From the NCBI RefSeq assembly GCF_900162665.1, contig NZ_LT727810.1, positions 38,708 through 102,707 of the forward strand: DNA of 64,000 nt, given 5' to 3'. The notes below the pieces were generated by a model. It was not told the origin of the DNA and made no database searches. It saw only the letters and a list, made by a program, of their open reading frames with translations. Position 1 is the stretch's first letter, and every line of letters begins with the position of its first letter. The stretch comes from Oceanobacillus sojae (lineage in GTDB: Bacteria; Bacillota; Bacilli; Bacillales; Amphibacillaceae). A program made the position numbers and the translations under genes. Positions 54,041 to 63,200 of the stretch are shown piece by piece.

Positions 54041-55011
54041 CTGTTCATCCTATTTTAGAAGTATCTGACGTAAAGAAGTACTTTGTCATGAAGAATGGTT
54101 TGAAAAAAGACGTTATCAAAGCTGTCGACCGCATCAGTTTCTCACTGGAAGCAGGAAAAACATTAGGGATTGTGGGAGAATCCGGTTCAGGTAAATCTAC
54201 ACTGGGGCGTGCGATTGTTCAATTACTGCACGATATCGAGGGAGAAGTATTATTAAATGGCAAAAGCATTATAGGATTAAAGCGGAAAGAGCTTCAAAAA
54301 TTAAGAGAAGATATTCAAGTGGTATTTCAGGACCCTTATGCTTCATTGGATCCAAAACAAAAAATTAAAAAGATTATAGCGGAACCTTTAAAAATTCATA
54401 AGAAACCGGATAGAGAAAAATCCATACATGAAATAATAGAACTTGTAGGTTTGCCGGTTGAGTTCTTAGAGCGGTATCCACATGAACTTTCAGGCGGCCA
54501 GCGGCAACGAATTGGGATTGCAAGAGCACTGGCTTTGTCTCCATCTCTTATTCTATTTGATGAAGCTGTTTCTGCATTAGATGTTTCTGTACAGGCGCAG
54601 ATTATTAACTTGATAAAAAAGTTACAGAACCAATTAAAGCTGACCTATCTTTTCATTACACATGATTTAAGTGTATTAAGACAGGTCGCTGATGAAGTAA
54701 TCGTTATTTACCGGGGAAAACTGGTTGAGAAAGGAAAGGTAGAAGAAATTATTGATCAGCCTGTGCATCCTTATACAAAATTACTCGTCTCTGCTATTCC
54801 AGAGATAGGTAAGCCAATTGTATTAGATGAAGCTGGAGAGGAAGAAAAAGTGATTAATCAAATGTTTGAAGAAGGGGAGGATGGGTGCCCGTTTTATAGT
54901 CGCTGTGAGATTAGAAAATCCATATGTCTGAAGAAATTCCCAGAGATAAGCAAACTATCTGAAACCCATGATTATTATTGTCATGGAATATCAAATAAGA
55001 AGGAGATTTAA
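54037..55011 (+). CDS. Second DppF-like ATPase
   Basis: A 324-aa ABC ATPase: Walker [10 protein letters not shown], signature LSGGQRQR, Walker B LILFDEAVSALD, and a Cys-rich C-terminus (GCPFYSRCEIRKSIC...YYCH). TTG 54037 overlaps the previous stop and follows AAGGGGGTGA. It completes the importer. Confidence 0.93.
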   Translation: MTVHPILEVSDVKKYFVMKNGLKKDVIKAVDRISFSLEAGKTLGIVGESGSGKSTLGRAIVQLLHDIEGEVLLNGKSIIGLKRKELQKLREDIQVVFQDPYASLDPKQKIKKIIAEPLKIHKKPDREKSIHEIIELVGLPVEFLERYPHELSGGQRQRIGIARALALSPSLILFDEAVSALDVSVQAQIINLIKKLQNQLKLTYLFITHDLSVLRQVADEVIVIYRGKLVEKGKVEEIIDQPVHPYTKLLVSAIPEIGKPIVLDEAGEEEKVINQMFEEGEDGCPFYSRCEIRKSICLKKFPEISKLSETHDYYCHGISNKKEI

Positions 55012-55012
55012 A

Positions 55013-56116
55013 ATGTATCGGAAAATGTTAAATGGATATTACTTAGAACTGGATGGTTCATTTTATGAGCAAGGAAAAAAACATGGGGAAGTACTAAAAG
55101 CTGAAATTCAAAAAAATATAGACAGATATAAAGAAGCTTTAAGACAGTTTAATCTGCAAAAAATAAACTATGAAAAATTGGTAGATGATAATTTTGAATT
55201 TTTAAAGAAAAACCATCCGGAATACGCGGAGGAATTGCAGGGGCTCAGCGATGGTTCAGAAATAGAGCTGGATGATATTTTATTTATCAATATTCCATTG
55301 TATTTTATTCTAAGATGGCTGCCGGATGAGTGCAGTTCCATTCTGGCACGTAATAAAGCAACAGCAGATGGAAAGACGTATTTAATAAAAAATAGAGATA
55401 TGGGTAATGGATGGGTAGAACATGCAGTGATAAAAAGAACATTGCCTAATGGGAAGCAGCTTATTGAAGTAAGCGGTGCAGGAATGATTACTTTCCCGGG
55501 TAACGTCATGAATTGTGATGGCCTGGCCATTTCAACAAGCGGTGTCTGGTCAGATAAAATGAGCTTTGATTTAAACAGAGTAGTAGATTCTCATGCTTTA
55601 ATTAATTCAAGACTTATTGCTGAAAATGCAGCTAACGTAGATGAAGCAATTGATTATATAGAGAAAATGCCTCGTATGACAGGTTTAAATATCGTTTTAG
55701 CCGATAAAGAAAAAGCAGTAAGTGTGGAAGTGACAAAAGACAACTTACGAGTTGCTAATGAAGCGGATGATATTATTGTTCGAACGAATCACTATGAACA
55801 TCCTGATTTAGTCCAATTAAATCCGAATCGAGAGGAATATAAATCAACATTCTTTAGAAAAGAAAGAGCGGAAGCATATTTGCAAGAACATTTCGGGGAT
55901 GTTCGTTTACAAGAAATGATAAAAATTGCTTCCGACCATGAAAACGGGCCAATCAATACAATATGCAGGCATCCTCATGGTGATGTAGACTCTAATACAA
56001 TTTATACAAGTATTATTGTTGTAGAAGATTTTGAAGTATGGACAACGCTATCTCAAGCCTGTTTATCGATTAATCATACCTCGATTGATGAGGCGAAGCG
56101 AAGTGATAATCGGTGA
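55013..56116 (+). CDS. C45-family autoproteolytic amidase/acyltransferase
   Basis: A 367-aa N-terminal-nucleophile hydrolase of the C45 family (isopenicillin N acyltransferase-like). The expected nucleophile is C107 in LPDECSSILARN, where self-cleavage would expose a catalytic N-terminal cysteine; IKNRDMGNGW and MNCDGLAISTSGVW follow as in the family. AAGGAG precedes ATG 55013. These enzymes cleave amide bonds of N-acyl amino acids, penicillins or small peptides, so it may deacylate the imported substrate before the PLP and M24 enzymes act. Confidence 0.85.
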   Translation: MYRKMLNGYYLELDGSFYEQGKKHGEVLKAEIQKNIDRYKEALRQFNLQKINYEKLVDDNFEFLKKNHPEYAEELQGLSDGSEIELDDILFINIPLYFILRWLPDECSSILARNKATADGKTYLIKNRDMGNGWVEHAVIKRTLPNGKQLIEVSGAGMITFPGNVMNCDGLAISTSGVWSDKMSFDLNRVVDSHALINSRLIAENAANVDEAIDYIEKMPRMTGLNIVLADKEKAVSVEVTKDNLRVANEADDIIVRTNHYEHPDLVQLNPNREEYKSTFFRKERAEAYLQEHFGDVRLQEMIKIASDHENGPINTICRHPHGDVDSNTIYTSIIVVEDFEVWTTLSQACLSINHTSIDEAKRSDNR

Positions 56117-57132
56117 GGAAAATTAATAAGGGAAGGAACGGTTTCAGCTTTTGGACGCATTTTCCGTTAGATGACTTAGACTCTGAAAAAATTGTGAAGC
56201 GTATTTCTGAATTTAATCATGATCTTGAAATGAATGTTATCAAAACAATGCCTAATGGACTTTTTGCGATAGAAGATTGGATTTCCGACTTAGTTGATTA
56301 TTCAGAGGTTCCTCATGGAGGCGTAGCCAAAATTAATGAAACAATTTATGAAGATTTGATACAAAAGATAATTTCAAAGGATTTAACAGTCACTAGAGGC
56401 GCATATAAACGGGAGATTGATTCGATTATTCAATTAAGAGATTCGTTATCGAAAAACACAGAAATTATCTGTACTGTTTTTACACCGCTTACACTCCTGA
56501 AAAAGTTATTTCCAAAAGATTTAGTGATGCTGATGAATAGTGGTGAGAAGGAAAAAATTGAGCAAATAACAGAGAAAATTACTGCCATAACAAAGGAATA
56601 TATTGAAGCAGCTAGCAGAAGCGGCTGCGCCGGATTCTTTTTTGCTAATCAAGCCATCGACTTTCATTACCAGCATCCAGAAGAATATCAAGAGTACGGC
56701 TTGAAAGTGGAGAGGGAGCTCATTGATTTTATACATGAGCAGAATAAATATATTATTCTTCATTTACATGGCCAGATAAAATCAACGGAGATATTAAAAC
56801 AATTTGACGTGGAGGGTTACAGCTGGCATATCAATGAATCAGATGTAACGATCGATGCTTTCCACGAGGAAATGCCAGATGATAAAGTGATTTTTGGAGG
56901 GGTTTCCAGAAGGTTACTTACAGAGGGGAAAGTGGACGAGGTTATTTTGGAAGTGGATGAGTATTTATACGGATCATATGATAGACAAATTATCTTTGCT
57001 CCTGAATGTGTGATAAGGCATCCGATTAGAATGTCAGCGTTGAAGCGAATTTCAGCATTAATAAAAGAGAGAATGAATCAGAAATCTAACGCCAATCAGA
57101 TAGATTCATTCCCTCGGATCGAACAGTATTAA
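56113..57132 (+). CDS. Uroporphyrinogen decarboxylase (UroD/MtaA)-family protein
   Basis: A 339-aa TIM-barrel protein of the UroD family (TVFTPLTLLKKL; GCAGFFFANQAI; YSWHINESDVTI; VIFGGVSRRLL). It lacks the arginine-rich N-terminus of true HemE, and heme genes are absent here. MtaA/CmuA-type relatives transfer methyl groups between cobalamin and thiols using zinc bound by H-x-C and C; here the positions read HLHG and PECV, a possible variant site. GTG start overlaps the C45 stop. A methyl transfer role in sulfur compound use is a speculative reading. Confidence 0.75.
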   Translation: MRKINKGRNGFSFWTHFPLDDLDSEKIVKRISEFNHDLEMNVIKTMPNGLFAIEDWISDLVDYSEVPHGGVAKINETIYEDLIQKIISKDLTVTRGAYKREIDSIIQLRDSLSKNTEIICTVFTPLTLLKKLFPKDLVMLMNSGEKEKIEQITEKITAITKEYIEAASRSGCAGFFFANQAIDFHYQHPEEYQEYGLKVERELIDFIHEQNKYIILHLHGQIKSTEILKQFDVEGYSWHINESDVTIDAFHEEMPDDKVIFGGVSRRLLTEGKVDEVILEVDEYLYGSYDRQIIFAPECVIRHPIRMSALKRISALIKERMNQKSNANQIDSFPRIEQY

Positions 57133-57487
57133 TGTATAATAGATTTTTGGAAATGGCAAGGGGTTTTTAAGTAGACTCAGTGGCTGTGTATTTCAATCTA
57201 AGTTTATTTTAGAAATTATTATGGTTGAAAGAATGTATGAGTATATATTTTGTATTGCTGCCGGATTTTATTATGCTTTAGGTATAATAGGGTTCGGTAG
57301 TATTTTATGGTTTAAAAAGTAATATAGTGGACGGTGTTATCAGAGAAGCTACGGTTTGTTTCAATCAGAAAGGTATTAATAGGAATATTTATTTAAATTA
57401 AATAAAATATTATGTATAAACAATTTATTAAAGAAATTAAAAAAGTGGTGGGAATCTGTATATATTTACTCAATAATACATCTAGAT

Positions 57488-57516
57488 ATGACTTATATTG
57501 AACATTATGATATAAT
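57488..57516 (+). promoter_or_regulatory. Candidate promoter of the structured RNA
   Basis: ATGACT (57488-57493), 17-base spacer, perfect TATAAT (57511-57516), placing +1 near 57523, directly before the first stem-loop. The -35 matches consensus at four of six bases. Confidence 0.5.
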
Positions 57517-57523
57517 TATATTT

Positions 57524-57856
57524 GCCTACTTATTTACAAGTTAAGTAGAATACAAGGTTTGAAACTGTCAAGTAGTAACCTCCGATAATCAGAAGATTTG
57601 TGGAAAGTTATATCATTGATTAATAAGCTTCTTAATAAATGATATAACCATCCTATTATCGGCAATACCAATGAAAGAGCCATTGCCAGAATCTCTCCTT
57701 TCGAGTTACTAATAATGATGTATTCAATACCATTGTAACAGATTAGTTGAACTATCTTGGTGTGCTACATGTAAAAATGGTCAATATTGTAGTTCTATGG
57801 CTAAGTGCTGCAGAAGGAACTATTGTCAGAAACCAAGTCTGCTGTTCCTTCTGCTC
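57524..57856 (+). ncRNA. Putative structured RNA associated with the reverse transcriptase
   Basis: Four stem-loop systems in about 330 bases: CTACTTA (57526-57532) with 57542-57548; an outer stem CCGATAAT (57581-57588) with ATTATCGG (57654-57661) enclosing a 42-base hairpin GTTATATCATT...AATGATATAAC (57607-57648, 19 of 21 pairs); GGCAAT (57660-57665) with ATTGCC (57682-57687); and GCAGAAGGAAC (57810-57820) with GTTCCTTCTGC (57844-57854), ending about 20 bases before the RT start. Several defence RT types (for example DRT2 and DRT9) use an upstream structured RNA as template or effector; that role is inferred here. No expression evidence. Confidence 0.62.
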
Positions 57857-57874
57857 CAAAAATGAGGTGTAACT

Positions 57875-59221
57875 TTGCTTGAATATGATAAATATCCAAT
57901 GAAAAAATATATTCATTTTGATCGCAGGGTGAGAATTGAAAAAAAAGAGAGCTATCTAACCAATCGTAATCGGATTGCGTTGCATAGCTTTTTGCCATTT
58001 ATTCACTATAAAGATTCCTTTGACCGAAATATTGGACAGAAAAATCCTGACATGGATTATAGACCAATCAAAAATAAAAATAGAGATATTATGTATGCCG
58101 GTCATCTGGATAATTATATTTTTAAATTTTACGCAGAAAAATTGAATTGTGAATATAATAGTTGGACTAGTTCTAATCAAATTGATGAATGTTCCATTGC
58201 CTATAGAGATAATAAAGATGGTAGTTCGAATATTGAATTTGCAGCCGAGATAATAAATTCAATAGTTCAACATGAAGAGGCTTATATTATAGTAGGTGAC
58301 TTCACTAAATACTTTGATTATCTAAATCATAAAATTCTTAAAGAGCGTGTGAAAACAGTTTTAAAGACAAGTTTATTAGAAGAAGATTGGTATAATGTAT
58401 TTCGATCTGTAACCAAGTACGGTTATTATGAAAAATCATTTTTAGAAAAGAAATTTGGTTCGGATAGGTTTCTGCGAAGTAAAGGTACATATAGTTACTT
58501 TAAACAGTTTAAAGATTTCAGAGCATTTCAGCGTGAATATAAGTGTGAAAAAAATCTGGATAATTATGGTATTCCACAAGGAACTGCAATTAGTGCGGTA
58601 TTAGCAAATGTTTATTCTATAAATTTTGATAAAGAAGTCCAGCAAATCGCTAAACATTATTCAGGGCTATATAGAAGGTATTCAGATGATTACATAATTG
58701 TGATTCCTAAGAAACATAATAACGATACTACCATAGCGCAAATTAAAGAAATTGATAAGCAAGTGAGAAGACTGGCGGAAAAAGATAAAATTATAATACA
58801 AGAAGAAAAAACTGGATTATTTGAATATAGTAATGAAATATTAACGGATATAGAAGAAAATAAAGAATCTCATCTTGATTATCTGGGTTTTGTATTTGAT
58901 GGAGCCAATGTACAAATGAGAGGTAAGAGTCCATATAAGTTTTATAGAAAAGCTAACCAATTGATTGATAAAGCAATTAGCGTAAAAGAGAAAAAGAAAT
59001 TAGACAAGATACCATATAGAAAATCGATTTATAGCCAATATACTGATTTGGGAACTGAAAGAAAACCATATGGGAATTTTATTACTTATGCTAAAAAAGC
59101 GCAAAATTCATTCGATAAAATTTCACCAAAAACTAATAATCTAATGATGCAACAAATTAAGAATCGAAAAAAGAAAATTGAGAAAAAGTTGGGGATTAGG
59201 ATACATTCAAAGAGCTTTTGA
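57875..59221 (+). CDS. Stand-alone reverse transcriptase, probable defence (unknown-group/DRT-like)
   Basis: A 448-aa RVT_1-type polymerase. Motifs: CSIAYRD (residues 106-112), GDFTKYFDYLNH with D142, GIPQGTAISAVLANVYSINF (232-251), catalytic YSDD at 269-272 and HLDYLGF at 333-339. There is no maturase X domain, HNH or integrase region, and no group II intron boundaries, so it is not an intron RT; no retron-type msr/msd arrangement is obvious. The YSDD box and short length fit unknown-group, defence-associated RTs. TTG 57875 follows GAGGTGT. A structured non-coding region precedes it and an unknown gene follows. Confidence 0.85.
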   Translation: MLEYDKYPMKKYIHFDRRVRIEKKESYLTNRNRIALHSFLPFIHYKDSFDRNIGQKNPDMDYRPIKNKNRDIMYAGHLDNYIFKFYAEKLNCEYNSWTSSNQIDECSIAYRDNKDGSSNIEFAAEIINSIVQHEEAYIIVGDFTKYFDYLNHKILKERVKTVLKTSLLEEDWYNVFRSVTKYGYYEKSFLEKKFGSDRFLRSKGTYSYFKQFKDFRAFQREYKCEKNLDNYGIPQGTAISAVLANVYSINFDKEVQQIAKHYSGLYRRYSDDYIIVIPKKHNNDTTIAQIKEIDKQVRRLAEKDKIIIQEEKTGLFEYSNEILTDIEENKESHLDYLGFVFDGANVQMRGKSPYKFYRKANQLIDKAISVKEKKKLDKIPYRKSIYSQYTDLGTERKPYGNFITYAKKAQNSFDKISPKTNNLMMQQIKNRKKKIEKKLGIRIHSKSF

Positions 59222-59381
59222 GAAACCTACTTTGTAGAACAAGTATTTAAAAGGCAATTTAAATTATTCAAATTTAAATGACTAATTTTATTCTGCCGCC
59301 TATATTTAAATATTTAATGTAATAAGAAAACTACCAGTACGAATTTTTGGTGATATAAACTAACAAGAGGTGACAATCAAA
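59222..59381 (+). other. Spacer between RT and partner gene
   Basis: 160 AT-rich bases; a short TTTAAATTATTCAAATTTAAA palindrome-like stretch near 59260 but no T-run. No gene. Confidence 0.4.
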
Positions 59382-60713
59382 TTGAGAATTGATAAAGCAA
59401 TAGGTGTTATTGATAAAAAGATTTGTAGGAATATTGAATATCTTAAATCAATTGATCGAGGTTTTTTATCGCAAAATATTTTGTCTGATTTACGCGATTT
59501 AGTAGAACATACCTCTCTAAAGGCATTTAGTAATGGAGTAGATATAGACATTTCATACGAAAATATTCAAAAAGCAAATGAGTATGTTAAAACAGTTGCC
59601 TCTTTAAATTTTTTAAACAAATTTCATAGTTTCCTTCAAATAACAACCTCGCATTATACTCTTGACGAGGGAGTTTCTGAACGATTAATGCTTAAATATT
59701 ATAAATACATGCTGGAAATAAAAGAATTATTACAAAATAGATATAATATAAATATTTTATCGAATATAGAGGAATTTCCAATAAAACTAGACCCACACTT
59801 AAATGAATACAACGAGAAAATAGCTGAGAGAATCAACAGTTCTGCAATCAGCGGTTACAGTAATGAATATAATGATAGGTATTATATATGGAAAATAAAA
59901 CCATTCTTTGTGAACCAAAAAATTTACTATGAAGTAACGTTTACAACGGCAAATGATTATGTGAGTAAATTTGATAGAATAATTGCCTTTACTGATATTG
60001 ATATAATGTCTAACTATGCAGTTAAGTTTTCAATTAGGAATGATATTATAGATGTTTTAGGAAAGAGAATGTCAATTAAAATTATAGAAAATTATGAAGT
60101 ATCTATTCGTCCGTGTGAATTGAATAATTTTGCTCGCATTTTTGGCTTGGATTCTAAAATTTCAACGGGGCATGTTGAGTATAAAGAATTAATGTTATTT
60201 ATATTTAATACTGGGATGGATCTTAGTCAATTTGTTAGTATGCCCAAAAATTACTACAAGGAAATAAAAGAGAAGATAAACTTTAGTTCGAAAAGCTCGC
60301 AAATTTTTAACTTGCTAGACAAGTGTAGAGAGATAATAATTAACAATTCTCCTGGAACAAATACATTAAAATATTTACTCTATAAATTGAACAACAAAAT
60401 AATAAAAAGTCAAATTAATCACAGAACCTGTCATTTTTTATCGGATATGTATTTGGACTATGGTTGTATACCCTTTGATCAAATGCCATTTAATACTTCT
60501 TTAAGAAGTCATAATCCTAGATTAGTCGATTTATTTGCTTGTATTGATATTGATGATAGGGAACATGAGTTATTTGCTAGAATGATAAAAAATAATACTG
60601 AAATAGATGGACAATTATTTACAAGTAGAAAAGATATAACTAACTTTGAAGATATTGATTATTTGATATTAACTCAACTTTCGCAGCTAGAAAGAAGCAT
60701 TCAATTTAACTAG
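59382..60713 (+). pseudogene. Unknown RT-partner protein, C-terminus replaced by IS end
   Basis: A 443-aa open frame starting at TTG 59382, 8 bases after AGAGGTGA. I do not recognise the family. It is soluble, helical at the N-terminus (residues 1-120), then mixed, with notable stretches WKIKPFFVNQKIYYEVTFT, FDRIIAFTDIDI and PFDQMPFNTSLRSHNPRL. The last native residues are about ...FEDIDYLI; from 60669 the coding sequence is the left end of the IS4-family element, which supplies LTQLSQLERSIQFN and the stop. The original protein was therefore longer or ended differently, possibly much longer. Its AT-rich codon use matches the RT gene. Together they suggest a two-gene RT module that may now be inactive. 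Confidence 0.7.
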
Positions 60714-62205
60714 CCGTAAAGCTTATTACTGTTCAAATATGGTCGTTGACATTAGAAATAGGTATAAAAAAACACCTCAACTTTTGGTATAGTGTAATTG
60801 ACTAGAAAACACTACCAATACAGAAGAGGTGTCTCCTATATGATAGCGAATAATGACCAAAATAATCAACTACCAAATGAACTTTCTTCCATCTTTAAAG
60901 AATTAAACGTGTATAAGCATCTTAGAAAAGCTGGTATTACAAAGTCTGTCGGTTTTACTTGTGCCTATCTTTTTCAATTGATTTTTTGTTTGATCTTTGA
61001 AAATAAGAACTGGTATCAAATACTTCAAAGTAACAAAGCGAGTGATTGTCCAGAGAAGAATGCTGTCTATCGTTTTTTAAACAAATCTACCTTCGCTTGG
61101 AGAAGGTTCTTACTATTTCTAAGTGCTCATACCATTGGAAAAGTAACCAGCTTAACGCGTCATGATCGCCCCAAAGTATTGATTGTAGATGATTCTTCGT
61201 ATGATCGTAACCGCAGTAAATCGGTTGAATTATTAGCTCGCTGTTTTGACCATGCATCCCAAAAGATGCGCTTTTATAAAGGGTTCCGTATGCTCACGCT
61301 TGGTTGGTCAGATGGTGCAACGTTCATTCCCGTAGACTTTTCTTTATTGAGCTCGAAGAAAAGCCAAATAAATGGCATATCATCAAAAATTGATAAGCGT
61401 AGTTCCGGTTATAAACGCAGAGTAGAAGCATTACAAACCGCACCTGAGCAACTACCAAGTATGGTGGAACGCGCGATGAATGCCGGTATCGATGCTTCCT
61501 ATGTGCTGATGGACTCTTGGTTCACGTATCAGCCTCTCGTTAAGGAGATAAAAGAGCAAGGCTTGGACGTCATTGGCATGGTAAAGAACTTGAAACAGCG
61601 TTACCTTGTGAATGGCCAACGTGTAAGCTTAAAAGAACTTTATCGTTTTGCGAAACCAACAGATGGAAAGAAAGGCATTCTTCGTTCGATTCATACGACA
61701 CAAGCGAATGGCATTCCTATTAAAGTTGTCTTTGTTCGTAATCGGAATAAAAAGAGCGAATGGTTAGCTATTCTAAGCACCGATTGTACACTTAGTGATC
61801 AAGAAATCATTCGTATTTATGGGATGAGATGGGACATTGAAGTTTTTTTCAAAACAACAAAATCTCTTTTAAAACTTCAAAAAGAGTTCCAAAGTCGTTC
61901 GTATGACGGCTTAATTAGTCATACGACCATCGTATTCGCACGCTATATTGTTCTCTCGTGGCAAAACCGATGTAGCACAGACGAGCGAACACTTGGCGGC
62001 ATGTTTTATGAATTGTGTGATGAAGTTAGTGATCTCGATTGGGCTGTGGCACTTCAGCAGTTGATCGAGCTTCTTGAAGATGCCTTGAAAATGAGCAATA
62101 AAAAGGTACAAAAATTAATCAAAAGTCAAGTCCAACAATGGATTGCAGGTTTACCCAGCTATATCAGGGCTTACCTGCCTATTTCAGTGTGCGAAAGTTG
62201 AGTTA
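60671..62205 (+). mobile_element. IS4-family insertion sequence
   Basis: About 1.54 kb, bounded by AACTCAACTTTCGCA (60671-60685) and TGCGAAAGTTGAGTT (62190-62205 region; the pairing may extend one base to TTAACTC/GAGTTA). One transposase gene fills it and its stop lies in the right repeat. I find no clear target-site duplication, so flanking DNA may have been rearranged after insertion. The same ends bound the 752-bp segment at 12.27 kb. Confidence 0.9.
60840..62201 (+). CDS. IS4-family DDE transposase
   Basis: A 453-aa transposase. Acidic triad: D in VLIVDDSSYDRN, D in YVLMDSWFTY, and E in the Y-R-E-K signature IYGMRWDIEVFFKTTK, which defines the IS4 family. ATG 60840 follows an AGAGGTGTCTCC stretch; the longer frame from 60798 has no site. 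The gene appears intact. The final codons (VCES) are encoded by the right terminal repeat. Confidence 0.93.
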   Translation: MIANNDQNNQLPNELSSIFKELNVYKHLRKAGITKSVGFTCAYLFQLIFCLIFENKNWYQILQSNKASDCPEKNAVYRFLNKSTFAWRRFLLFLSAHTIGKVTSLTRHDRPKVLIVDDSSYDRNRSKSVELLARCFDHASQKMRFYKGFRMLTLGWSDGATFIPVDFSLLSSKKSQINGISSKIDKRSSGYKRRVEALQTAPEQLPSMVERAMNAGIDASYVLMDSWFTYQPLVKEIKEQGLDVIGMVKNLKQRYLVNGQRVSLKELYRFAKPTDGKKGILRSIHTTQANGIPIKVVFVRNRNKKSEWLAILSTDCTLSDQEIIRIYGMRWDIEVFFKTTKSLLKLQKEFQSRSYDGLISHTTIVFARYIVLSWQNRCSTDERTLGGMFYELCDEVSDLDWAVALQQLIELLEDALKMSNKKVQKLIKSQVQQWIAGLPSYIRAYLPISVCES

Positions 62206-62264
62206 TTATAAAATCAAAAATTACTATCACTTTCAAAATGAAGTGAAGCAAGGAGGTTTTCATC

Positions 62265-62879
62265 ATGGACGTATGGTATGTAAGCTATGGTTCCAACATT
62301 AGCAAAAAACGTTTTGCCTGTTATATCGAAGGCGGTATTCCTGAAGGCTCCGCAAAATCAGAAAGAGGCTGTAAAAATATCACACTGCCAAAGAAAACAA
62401 AAAAAGCCATCCTTCCTTATCCGCTCTATTTTATGAAGGAAAAAAGTAAATGGGGTAAGGGCGGAGTTGCCTTTATCGGTCATGAACCGGATAAAGACAC
62501 AAAGACATATGCTAGAAAATATCTGATCACGGATGAACAATTCGGGGAAGTCGTGGAGCAGGAAAATAATGTTGATGCCTTACAAATCGATGTACAGGAG
62601 ATTATGGAGAAAGGCTATGTTGACCTGGAAGAAGGCTGGTATGGAAGGGTTATTTACTTGGGAAAAGAGGACGGGGCGCCAACGTTTACATTTACTAATC
62701 CAGACGTAATGGGCACACATGGGTTTATCACTCCGCCTAAATCCTATTTATCTATGATTTCCCGTGGGTTAAAAGAGATTGGCCTTACAGAAGAGGAAAT
62801 TGTGGAATATTTTTTAACTAAACCTGGAATTGAAGGGGTGTTTACGGAGGATTCGCTTTTGGGGTATATTTTTGGCTGA
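62265..62879 (+). CDS. Gamma-glutamylcyclotransferase-like protein
   Basis: A 204-aa protein beginning MDVWYVSYGSNISKKRFACY: the YGSN loop is the hallmark of the GGCT/AIG2-like fold, which binds gamma-glutamyl substrates and releases 5-oxoproline. The rest (WGKGGVAFIGHEPD; DLEEGWYGRVIYLG) fits the fold, with E in EEGWYGR as a candidate for the catalytic acid. AAGGAGG precedes the ATG. It lies 58 bases beyond the IS, so its original upstream context has been lost. Confidence 0.78.
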   Translation: MDVWYVSYGSNISKKRFACYIEGGIPEGSAKSERGCKNITLPKKTKKAILPYPLYFMKEKSKWGKGGVAFIGHEPDKDTKTYARKYLITDEQFGEVVEQENNVDALQIDVQEIMEKGYVDLEEGWYGRVIYLGKEDGAPTFTFTNPDVMGTHGFITPPKSYLSMISRGLKEIGLTEEEIVEYFLTKPGIEGVFTEDSLLGYIFG

Positions 62880-63096
62880 GTATAATTTTTTCATAGCTTA
62901 AATCAACATAATATATATTCTTAACAGCTGCTTTATCTAGATTTGGGGTCTGGTTTAGATTTGGAGGTGCATAGTTGAACTTTAGAGTTTTAGACGACAA
63001 ATGCTTTTATTCCAATCTTTAAGTAATCATACTTAAAGCGAATGTTTAAGTTGGAGAATTAATTTGGTGGTGGATTAGGTTAATAGTAGAGGTGAA

Positions 63097-63118
63097 GTGG
63101 CGGGGGAATCCCGCCACC
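63097..63118. terminator. GC-rich hairpin at the distal end of the CRISPR remnant
   Basis: GTGGCGGG and CCCGCCAC form a perfect 8-bp stem around a short loop. It overlaps the degenerate repeat. No T-run. Confidence 0.45.
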
Positions 63119-63200
63119 ATATAGAGTGCGAAGCTTAGAGTTAGCACCAAGTTAATTAATATATTCAATTTCAATCCACGCACCCGTATAGAGTGCGAAC
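63101..63200 (-). CRISPR. Type I-C-like CRISPR remnant: one full and one degenerate repeat
   Basis: Full repeat at 63168-63200: on the minus strand it begins GTTCGCACTCTATACGGG and ends TGCGTGGATTGAAAT, the form of type I-C repeats of Bacillaceae. A second, degenerate repeat at 63101-63133 keeps only the first half (TTCGCACTCTATATGGTG). The 34-base spacer (63134-63167) has normal length. Decay at the 3' half of the second repeat is typical of the leader-distal terminal repeat, so transcription would be leftward with the leader beyond 63200. Confidence 0.75.

Larger units (their letters stand above)
57133..57874 (+). other. Non-coding interval upstream of the reverse transcriptase
   Basis: About 740 bases without a supported gene. 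The first 350 bases show nothing convincing; the rest carries the promoter and structured RNA described next. Confidence 0.7.

Noticed and set aside
57875-59221. Group II intron-encoded or retron reverse transcriptase
   Set aside because: No maturase or endonuclease region, no intron RNA domain V, and no obvious msr/msd arrangement, although a retron-like RNA cannot be fully excluded without folding.
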